Position numbers and translations under genes: made by a program. A DNA stretch of 64,000 bases from Oscheius dolichura (lineage: Eukaryota; Nematoda; Chromadorea; Rhabditida; Rhabditidae). The stretch covers positions 5,952,001-6,016,000 of the forward strand of contig OW051492.1 of NCBI GenBank assembly GCA_932521035.1. The letters are read 5' to 3'. Positions 55,620 to 64,000 of this stretch are shown one piece after another. The notes under the pieces were generated by a model that was not told the origin of the DNA, did no database searches, and was given only the letters and a program-made list of their open reading frames with translations. Every line of letters begins with the position of its first letter. The first letter of the stretch is position 1.

Positions 55620-57564
55620 ATGTGCTTTTTACAAATGAAACTACGAACAGTTTTGGTGCTTATTTCTACTGTTGCGACTACGAAAGCAGTGTATATAGAC
55701 GATAGCATACACCACAGTATCCTGTACCACAACATTGCCGAGGCAGCAAACCCAGAAGAACTTTTAAAATACTTTGATTCTCCTAACGACGACTTTCTTT
55801 CAATTCATTCTCCTAACGATGAGCGATATGTGTGCCAACTTCCAATAACTATCGAAGAAGTTCGTCATCTTTTATTTTTAATTACATTGATTTAAGAAAA
55901 CCTCTCCCACTGACGTTTATAATGGGCCTTCGCCGGCGGAGCTATTGGTACCTCTGATGAATAGTAAAGAGTGTGCTTTGAGGCAAGAAACCTATTGGTC
56001 TTATGAACTCTGCCATGGTAAGTACATTCTACAGTTCCACGACGACAAAGCGGGAAAGAAGAGAATAGAATTCTACTTGGGCAATTTTAAACAGGACTAC
56101 ATCTCTATCGTAAGTTTTTCTATTTTATACATAATTTTAGTCTAAATGTGACTGATATTATAGGGTACTTCAAAAATAGAGCAAATGAATCCCCCTAAAC
56201 GTTTCTTCGAGAATGAAGAGCGCGCATATTATAATGTGTCATTCACTCAAGGAACATACTGCGACATTATTGGTGGTCACCGCAGTGCAAATGTACTATA
56301 CATGTGTAGCGAGGTAGCGTTCTCTAGCATAATGGATAATTTTGTTTAGGAACATAAACATTATTTTTATTCCTTTATGGAGATATCGTCATGCAAATAT
56401 GAAATTGTTGTGCTAACAAATAGGCTTTGCAGTCATCCAGCTTATAAACCTAAACCTAAGAACAATAAACAAATACATTGTTACAATATAGACGAAGAAG
56501 CCCCTGCTAAGCCAGCTGCTTTTGAAGAATTGGAGAAATCACATGAAACTACATTTAAAAACGTGAGAAGAAATAAACTGCTCTATTTGAAATTTAGGAA
56601 TATGTTGTAAAAGTTTTAACTGAAGTCGACCCAGAAATGCTAAAAGAAGCCGTAAAGGATATAATCCAAACCCTAGGAGGTTCAGTTCAACACTATCGGC
56701 TTGTCGGCGAGAAAAGGGCAGGATGGTTAGAATTTCTCTTTCTCAATTCATGGTTTATTTAAGGGACTTGTCAGAGCCCTTCCCCAGCAGACAAATGCTT
56801 CAAGAAACCATTGACCAAATTTTACCGGGTACTGATTGTATTGAAGCGGACCAAGGATGGTGGCAGTTCGAAATATGTTACGGAAAAACGGTATTTTTCC
56901 CCCTAAAATAAGTAAAAAGACTTTGTAGATAAAACAGATCCATTATGAAAATGAACGGCGAGCTCAGGTTATTCTACTCGGTCAATTTGACCCTGCCGTG
57001 CACAAAGCATGGGTTGATGAAGCGCCAAACTTGAGAAAACCAAAAGTGGTATATTTTAAATGGTTCGCTTTCATATCTAAATGTTTCCGTTTGACGAAAA
57101 GGTGATGCAGATCTCCCATTTGTACGCTCAAGGAGATATTTGCCATGAAAACAATGGTCATCGGTGAGCTCTAATAGTTATTTTCTGTAAGGATAATTTT
57201 AGAAGCGTTGAAATGAGAATTCGATGTAAACAATCACAGGTGTATATGGGCGCAGTAACGCTAAATATCGAAGAGCCATCATTATGCCAGTATATAATTA
57301 CGCTAGAAAGTGATAGGTTCGTTTCGAGTTGATGTTCATGCCCCTGATTTAGAAATATTAGCGTCTAGACCTTGGTGTTTCTTTTTAACAAATGAAAATT
57401 TTAGATTTTGTGAACCGATGCAATATGCGAATGAGTACGGCATTATCACCATCGAAAAAATTGAAAATGGCCCGTCGATAATGATTGGTATTCCTCCAAG
57501 TGATGATCCGGAATCAAGCGCACCATCAAACAAAAGAGATGACGAAGATAATCCGCCTCTTTAG
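55620..57564 (+). CDS. ERLEC1: Erlectin (ER lectin with two MRH domains)
   Basis: Erlectin is an ER-lumenal lectin that binds trimmed glycans and takes part in ER-associated degradation. Seen: a signal peptide (MKLRTVLVLISTVATTKA). The first MRH domain (CALRQETYWSYELCHGKYIL, FHDDKAGKKRIEFYLGN, TQGTYCDIIGGHRSANVLYMC) is followed by ISSCKYEIVVLTNRLCSHPAY. A linker follows, then a second MRH domain (CIEADQGWWQFEICYGKTI, LLGQFDPAVHKAWVDE, YAQGDICHENNGHRSVEMRI, EPSLCQYIITLES). The acidic tail has no KDEL signal. The second domain has the WW-x-x-E-x-CYGK motif of active lectins. Two in-frame starts exist (55,620 and 55,635); the second directly begins the signal peptide. Divergent from ZnT5. Confidence 0.88.
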
Positions 57565-57679
57565 TTCTTCATCTATTTAATCGCTTACGGGAGTTTCCAA
57601 GTTTTCTGTGATCGTTTTATGCCTATTATTCGGGTTATGTGTTTTATATTTATTCATAAATTTATCTAATAAATCAGTG

Positions 57680-58705
57680 TCAATACCAATAGGTAGGTTG
57701 AGGAACACGAGCTTCTTTTATACCCATATTTTCCATAATTTCCTCCTCGAATGAGCATAATTTTGGTACATACGACCTTTCCAAAACTACGTTAGCAAGT
57801 GTATCCTTTCCCTCTGCTTCTACAAATGAAGCGCATTAGAATGAAATGAGTGAAACGAACCAACATATTCCAAAGGTCGGGCATAATCGTAAGTGCTCCT
57901 GGCCTGTTGAGGAATAGGGATTTCGTATCCTGACGAGTTGGAAATGCGAATATACGCTGTGCCAGCATCATTAAGCGTCCACCTGAAAGTTTTGAACAGA
58001 ATAAAGCCAACCTACTCAGCAGTGCATGGAGAATCTTCGTTAGGATCCAATAACATAACTTCTTGCTTATCTACTCGCAGGGGTTGCTCTACCCATCTGC
58101 AAACGGAATAAGAAACGAAACAAAAGCTAAACCTTAATCTTTGATCAACACCAAGTTTTTCAGCTCCTTCCATTTCTTCTTCTAATCGTGTATGCAACCC
58201 ATCAACAGTAACCTGATTGGTCTCTCGCGATACTTGCAGGATTATGCCATGTTTTCCTTTATCCTTGCCAACCATTACCTGAACATTAGTATAAATGCTA
58301 TAGATAAGAACAGTTAACCTGCACTTGATCACCACGGAAAAATGTCCACTCGTCATCAGGTACTTTGACATTTCGAGGCCGCCTTAGCTCAAAAAACTTA
58401 GTATTCAGTTGGGCACTATGGAATTTTTGTGCTCGTTCAAGGTTGTCGCTGACACTCTGGGAAGTCCAAGGACGAGAGAAAGACGGCACGTAATCATCAG
58501 GATGAATATACCACCGTGTAATATCCGGTGCTCCAAATCTAAACAAATATAAAGCTAAAACGAGTCTTACCACTTACCTTCCACCATAAACTTTTCTTGG
58601 AACGGTTCTTTTCATTCTTTCCACATACTCTTTGGGCATATGGCGAGCATAATCTAGATCGGCTGAGGGTTTTCGTGGCATTCTTAAAGTTCGCGAAAAA
58701 AGCAT
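57680..58705 (-). CDS. MRPL24: Mitochondrial large-subunit ribosomal protein uL24m
   Basis: This is a protein of the mitochondrial 39S ribosomal subunit. Seen: a basic presequence (MLFSRTLRMPRKPSADLDYA), then MPKEYVERMKRTVPRKVYGG and IHPDDYVPSFSRPWT. The KOW domain is rebuilt across introns as WTFFRGDQVQ/VMVGKDKGKHGIILQV, with GLHTRLEEEMEGAEK following. Next is WVEQPLRVDKQEVMLLDPNE, and the C-terminus is TANVVLERSYVPKL-like (TLANVVLERSYVPKL). Size and order fit animal MRPL24. A tttccag acceptor directly abuts the ATG. ZIP11 and a KH protein lie upstream on the same strand at about 285-bp spacing. Confidence 0.92.
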
Positions 58706-58988
58706 CTGGAAATTCATAAAGTAGATATAATGTACTCAGTGATATATTTAATAGCATCAACATTTTGAGATTGAATTTTAAATATTGAAAAGTTTATTAT
58801 ATTGCACAATTTGCTAAATAAAGGGTAGTTATCACAGCTATGCAAATACTAATATACAAAAAAAAGATACAACGAACCCAACAAATTTTGGTGTACCCTC
58901 ATAGAGGTTTACAGGCTCAAACATCATAAATAATTATGCGATTTGTATTACTTACCAGTGCAATGCACAGAATTTAAAATGACCAACA

Positions 58989-60383
58989 TTATCCTAAGCC
59001 CACATCCATGCACATCATGACAATAAACCCGCACATACTACAAAAAGAAGCTAATTTACCATTACCATTACTTTGCCCTTCCGGAATAATGTCGTCGAAC
59101 ACCTGAAAGCAATATATTTTTAATTATTCCAACTTACGACAAAAATCATCGCACCCGCCGCAAAAGCTAAAGCATACGGCAACAGAGGTTTCATGAACAT
59201 AACCGCTATTGCACCGAGAAATGCAGCTACAGGTTCTACCATTCCTGAGAGTTGTCCATACCAAAAGGCCTTGAAAAATTAAAATGGTTAAATTAATAGC
59301 CCACTTTTAATTTTGAATGTCCAAACGCGGCAAGAGGAAGTGATACAGCGAGTCCTTCAGGAAAGTTTTGCAAACCTATTCCGACTGCTAAATTAAAAGC
59401 CGATTCGAATGTAGCGTGTTCGGCTTCTCCAGCCGAAGCAAAGCCTACTCCTACAGCAAGTCCCTATACGAATAAAATACGCGTTTACGTTTTTCTACCT
59501 CTGGAATATTGTGCATCGTTACAGCCATAATTAGAAGCAATATACGTCGCCAAGATGTTCTGTAGTCGTCATCAATGATACGCACAGCAAGTTTTTGATT
59601 ATTTAATACAGCTTCTTCTCCTATTTCTCGATCTTCGGAGATAGGTCTGAATACCCGTATTTTTTAACCGAACTAACGTCGACAAAAGAAGTGCAACAGG
59701 GCGAACAGCTTCCGGAACGAGAAACTTTGAAAAAGGCGTAACAACACAGAAACAAAGGTGGATAAAGGGAGTGCAGAAGCGATGTTACAAAATGGTTAAC
59801 ATCCAGCCGTCACCGCCCAAAATGCCATTCTCGCTCCGGATCGGCTGCTCACCTTGCCACTGTCCGTTGTCGAAGTCCGTTATCAGAGGTAGAATTCCCA
59901 TACCGTTGAGCAGTCGAAGAATCACGATCATTAGACACTAGTGATAACTCTGTTTCGTTTTTATAAGGGGCAAGTGAATCAATTACTGATGCCTCACCAA
60001 GTACACATCTGAAAGAACTTTAAGAAAAATTTCTTGTAACAATACTTACTTGGGAAGAAGTCGATCAGTCATCCCAACAAATGCTGCTCCTACAGCGAAT
60101 CCGGCAGCAACAGGCAAGAAAGCCAACTTTCCATATTCTTTTTCTGCAAACTCAATGGCTGGGGCCAGCAATGACCAAAAAGAAGCTGCAGTCATAACAC
60201 CAGCAGCAAAACCAAGACTGCCATCTGAAAGCAAGCGTGTAAACACCTCAAACTAGCTGTACCTAGTAATTTCTTATTTTGTTGTCTCATCACAAACACA
60301 AGGGCTGCTCCTAATGCTGTTATACCCCAAGTAAAGGTACCCGCAAGCAAAGCTTGCCAAATTGGATCAATTCCCCGAATCAT
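58989..60383 (-). CDS. SLC39A11: Zinc transporter ZIP11 (SLC39A11)
   Basis: ZIP11 is a GufA-type zinc importer found at Golgi and nuclear membranes. Seen: [20 protein letters not shown], then [20 protein letters not shown], and [21 protein letters not shown] variable cytosolic loop follows, then [20 protein letters not shown] with the HNxPEG metal motif, and [14 protein letters not shown]. The second metal motif is [18 protein letters not shown], then [40 protein letters not shown] and the end [13 protein letters not shown]. Every landmark matches vertebrate ZIP11. An unusually long intron (59,647-59,852) interrupts the loop. A ctttag acceptor lies 8 nt before the ATG. Confidence 0.95.
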
Positions 60384-60664
60384 CTTGAGATCTAAAGGTA
60401 AAAATGAAGTAACATCATGCAACAAAGAGAAAACAGAATCTAGGGCATTTTTGTGCAGGAGAGAAACGTGTGGGTGAAAATGGAGCGTCTTTCTCGTGTC
60501 GAGGACCACGCGAGAACAAAATCATTGGTCGCCCACTATGATAAGATTTCATAGCAAAATTATTTAGCGAGGATATCAACAACTTTACATTTTAAGAAAA
60601 TCACGCCGTACCATCTAATCAACTCAATATAAGCAAAATAGTAAGATTTAGCAGTACAAATTGC

Positions 60665-61291
60665 TTAATCTTCGTAAACAACTTCGTCCCAGCTTTCGTA
60701 GAACTCCTTTCTATCCGCACGGGTATATGGTGTAAAATCTTGTCCAAAAAATGAGTCAAGCCGATCTTTTATCATTCCGGTAGCTGACAATAAAGCGGGA
60801 AACTCTCCTGTAATTCTAACCACTAACCATTTAAAACGGAAATTACCTGATACCGTGATCTCTGTGAAATTTTTTGATTCTTGGCTAATGTTAATTTTGG
60901 CTCCACTATCATTTTTAATTGCGCTTATTTTTTGCCCATTTCGACCTAGACAGAACATTCCTAGAATTATATAAAGACAAAACCTATCAGATATCCAATT
61001 CTTTCTGTCGGAATTGAGAATGTATGAGTAGCCGATGCACCAAAAATGTTCAAAGCATGTAATTCTACATCCACTATTGCAAGGTCGACTGCTTTAGGTA
61101 TGCCAGTAATCTTTAGCAAGAGATTCTTTTCCACATTTAGCAGAACCTAAATAAGTGAATGCTTAATTGAACAAGCGTACCTTGTTTTTCTTTTCGATAG
61201 CCTTTATATGTTGACCTTTGAAGCCAATAAACCTCCCTAACTTTGCGTTTGGTATCCACTGGGAAAGGTCAACAATGCATTCTATGGACAT
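60665..61291 (-). CDS. Protein with two KH RNA-binding domains
   Basis: Not identified beyond its domains. Seen: KH1 near the start (IPNAKLGRFIGFKGQHIKAI, with the GFKG form of the GxxG loop). KH2 is rebuilt across a 38-nt intron as ERIGYLIGRNGQKISAIK, followed by NDSGAKINISQESKNFTEIT. The C-terminus is acidic and aromatic (DRKEFYESWDEVVYED). At about 180 residues it is almost nothing but the two domains. It probably binds single-stranded RNA; the target is unknown. A tttatag acceptor directly abuts the ATG. Confidence 0.78.
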
Positions 61292-61703
61292 CTATAAATA
61301 AACGCTCGATATAAACCAATTATCGATAAATAGTGATAACGAAACGTTTTCTTCTAGACATCAAAACTTCAAAACCAAAAAAAATACAAAAAAAGTGCAC
61401 GAATCAGAAATCGCCTTTTTGAAGGTCTAATCGTCTAGACCGTCCAAGCTCGCCCATCTAGATGGGTCAGTTACATATTTGATGCTCGTGAGTGGATGTG
61501 GAACATTTAGTGGAACACTGCATACATATATTTATTTTGCGATAATGAGATCTTCTAGGGGCTATGAATAAACACTGGAATACTGTTTACAGAAGGCATT
61601 AGGCTGATCAGATTTGGGGACACCCTGCTTTTTGCAAGCAAACAGGACAGACACAATTATGGAGTGTAAATGAGGTAGCTAAATGATTTGTGTTTACTTC
61701 TCC
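61292..61703. other. AT-to-GC border region with two palindromes
   Basis: 412 bp with no exon. A hairpin (61,424-61,441) and a perfect 14-bp palindrome (61,453-61,466) stand close together. Composition changes to GC-rich at about 61,720. Confidence 0.45.
61424..61466. other. Adjacent hairpin and palindrome
   Basis: ggtcta and tagacc (61,424-61,429 and 61,436-61,441) flank a 6-nt loop. The perfect palindrome cccatctagatggg covers 61,453-61,466. Confidence 0.6.
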
Positions 61704-63976
61704 TTATATTAATTCTATTTGGTTGTCGTGCTCTTCGGCTTCTCTCGGCCGCCTGGTTGTTCTTTTTCTATAGCCCTTTTCCGTGTCGCTGTCATCCGTA
61801 TTATCACTCAGATCCGTGTCATCTCCGTCGTCGTCGTTCTGAAACATCCCACTATGAGGTCCACTTTTCACTCTACCTGCCACTTTTCCGATGGCAGTCC
61901 CTCTTCCCTTCGGTACACTTCATCGAAATTGTCTTTACTCTTGTACACCATCGCTCGGATTTTACAAGCAGCAGAGGCAATGGCCAGCGCTTGTTGGTGA
62001 GAGCAGGCAAATTCGTGTCGTATTACTTCGGGCTTCAAAAATTGGAGAAGGTCACATTGGATATCCTGCAATATTTCCTGTGAAAAGACGAAGGAGACAC
62101 TTGCCCGCTCCTTGACCATCCTGGCCACCTCAGGACCCAGTTCGTCCTCGAAGGCCTTGGCCACCTCTTCGTTGTTCAGCGGTGTCAGTCCGTATTTCGG
62201 GAAAATCAAGCGGTCCTCCCAACCTGGTTCATCGTTTAAAAGACTTTATTTATATTCCACTTACAGTAATCCTTCTGCTCTATCTCTTCGAGCTCCTCGT
62301 CCTCCTCGATCGGGTCGTTCGGGTCAGTGCAGTTGGCACATCGGATTTTCGAGGTGGAGACAAAGTTCTCACAGCAACCAATCTTAAATGATGGATTAGA
62401 CGGGAAAAGGGACGAGAGCACCGAGGTAGCCAGCTGTTTCACCCAGAGGATGGCTCTTTCCTTGGAGTTCGGGATGGCCACCAGCTTCACCCTTTTCCGG
62501 CCTTGGTGTCTGCCTGACTGACTCTGTCTACAGTAGCTACTTCTCGACTTACAAGTTATCTGGATGTGGGACTCGTTGACACTGGCGGAGTCGAGGGAGT
62601 CGAACAGGGCCCAAAGATCGACCGAGCAGTCGAGGAGATCGTAGAGGACGACTCTGACCCCGGAGGGATAGTCCAGCGGCGGGTGATGACGATACAGGCG
62701 TCGGACCCTCTCCGTTATCAACGACGGGGGGACCCGACACTGCTGGCTATATACAAATTTCACTGGAAAGGGGACAGTCAATAAGCAGAGACTGGCGGGT
62801 ACCGTATTCGTTCGCTCCTGGGGAGGCGGGCCTGTCCACCAGGAAGGGGGACAGAGAGGGACACTCTGCCGTTACCGAGGGCGTCGGAGAAATGGACACC
62901 GACAACGGAGGAGCATCCACTTGGCCAGCTGGGCTAAGGAGGAGCTGCATCAGAACTGATTGGGGCGGAGACTGTAAAGTATTCTTTGGCTAGTCGACAT
63001 GACGAAGACCTACAGTCATCTTATGGGAGGAGGAAGTAGCGGGCCCGTCTGACTGACTACTCGTTTCCATGTCCAGTACGATAGGCTGGCTGGCACTTCC
63101 CGGCTGGTGAAGGGATTGTGCGGGAACGACACCACCTCGGCTGGGAACAACATACTGCATCTTGACTGTCTGACCGGGGAGGGTAACGACTGTCTGCCGG
63201 TAGGGGACGGGGGCCGGCGCGGGGACGAGCCTGACTTGTGGGGATAGTTTTACTGGATGCAACATCCTCGACGTCTGGAGAGGTTGGCCGGATTGAAGTA
63301 CCGGGACAATCTGAAGGAACATTGAGGCCTACGAGAAAGAACCGGCTACGTTACAATGGGTGGACTCGGCTCTGCTGGTGCTCGGGAGCAGGTAGGCCTT
63401 CTTGACGGCCGCCACCCGTGGCTCCCCCTTCTCCGCCTTTTCCGGCGTCTTCTTCTGTTCAGCGGCTATCAAGTCGGCTTGTGCCTTCTTCAGGATATCT
63501 GAACTCGTTCGGTCCAGCCTCCCCCCTTCGGTTACCTGCTACTTTATCTGTCACCCCTGTCATGCGTTCCCTCATGACCGACGTCTTCTGCCAGCTCCTC
63601 TTCCTCAGGTTGCCCGCTGGAGATCTCCTGTTTATCGGGGGCTTCTCCACCACCTCAATCACCTCCACGTCGTCCTCCACCGTTATCACTTCTATTTCTG
63701 GCTGCACGACAACAGGCAGTGGCTGCTCGGCAGCGACTTTCTTCGGTGCTCTTTTCCTTTTTGGCGTGGCAATGGCTGAAAAAATCATGGTAAAAGTATC
63801 TTGCTATCTTCTGTTTCAACATTAAAATTGAAATATAAACAAATAATAAACTGACTTTTCGGGGGCGCCTCGAGGAAGACGCCGATTTTGTCGAGATATT
63901 CGAAGGGGAAGAGGTCCCGACTGTCGTGGGGGAGTACCGTGAACTGGTCGTATCCGTCGAATTCCACGCGAAGATT
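61704..63976 (-). CDS. MBT-domain chromatin protein (SFMBT/Scm-like), 5' part outside the window
   Basis: Partial: the gene continues beyond the right edge, where an exon begins at 63,976 after a ttactgtag acceptor. Seen: the first visible exon has NLRVEFDGYDQFTV, HDSRDLFPFEYLDK and GVFLEAPPK, matching the C-terminal half of an MBT repeat. A basic, probably nuclear segment follows (ATPKRKRAPKKVAAEQP), then a Gln/Pro/Val-rich region like an activation or linker domain. Next is a block with FVYSQQCRVPPSLITERV, GVRVVLYDLLDCSVD that faintly resembles the SLED domain of SFMBT/Scm proteins. The acidic and cysteine-containing C-terminal part has IRCANCTDPNDPIEEDEELE and ends in an acidic/basic tail (DDDGDDTDLSDNTDDSD). 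The MBT assignment rests on one half repeat; SLED is tentative. Confidence 0.5.
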
Positions 63977-64000
63977 CTACAGTAACCAGATTGAAGAACA

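Overview
The window is from a compact animal genome, most likely a nematode. The organism-level evidence is an innexin with the YYQW signature, a seven-helix receptor with nematode Sre/Srab-type motifs, several nematode-style secreted and DOMON proteins, and AG splice acceptors sitting directly before many start codons, as in spliced-leader organisms. Introns are extremely short, mostly 30 to 45 nt, and GT-AG. No bacterial-type features, tRNA, rRNA, CRISPR array or complete transposon were found. I recognise 31 protein-coding genes, and nearly all had to be assembled from short exons by eye. Coordinates therefore span start to stop including introns, and individual splice sites should be treated as predictions.

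Layout. 0.4-7.7 kb (AT-rich, + strand): a divergent G-alpha, mitochondrial ABCB7/Atm1, TMEM50 and mitochondrial ribosomal protein uS5m. 8-19 kb (GC-rich): KLHL20 (-), then TRAPPC10, a membrane-anchored hexosaminidase-D-like enzyme and SLC38A10 (all +). 19-26 kb (AT-rich, -): an EGF/mucin-like membrane protein, a C1orf43/NICE-3-like protein and an innexin. 26-30 kb (GC-rich): an orphan membrane protein (-), a Myb/SANT-like protein (+), a Ly6-like GPI protein (-) and HPRT (-). 30-35 kb (AT-rich, -): RIOK2 and a MATH-BTB protein. 35.7-50.7 kb (mostly GC-rich): G-alpha-o (-), a gene-poor stretch of 3.7 kb, two orphan secreted proteins (+), a double-DOMON protein (-), an Sre-type chemoreceptor (-) and a lysine-rich protein (-). 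50.8-61.4 kb (AT-rich): a small orphan (-), a p24/TMED protein (+), the zinc transporter ZnT5 (-), Erlectin (+), mitochondrial uL24m (-), the zinc transporter ZIP11 (-) and a double-KH protein (-). 61.7 kb to the end (GC-rich): an MBT-type chromatin protein (-) that runs off the right edge.

The most unusual global property is the sharp alternation of AT-rich and GC-rich blocks of about 2 to 11 kb. It affects exons, introns and spacers alike, and codon choice follows it. SLC38A10 and the chemoreceptor gene each cross a block border, which argues against a chimeric assembly. The most unusual local features are a 35-bp perfect inverted-repeat foldback element that makes up almost all of one intron, and an 18-nt inverted copy of an exon inside a G-alpha intron.

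Functional themes: G-protein signalling (two G-alphas, one receptor), membrane traffic and ER quality control (TRAPPC10, p24, Erlectin), zinc homeostasis (ZnT5, ZIP11), mitochondrial biogenesis (ABCB7, uS5m, uL24m), and ribosome and purine housekeeping (RIOK2, HPRT). Several co-directional sets with short spacers may be operons.
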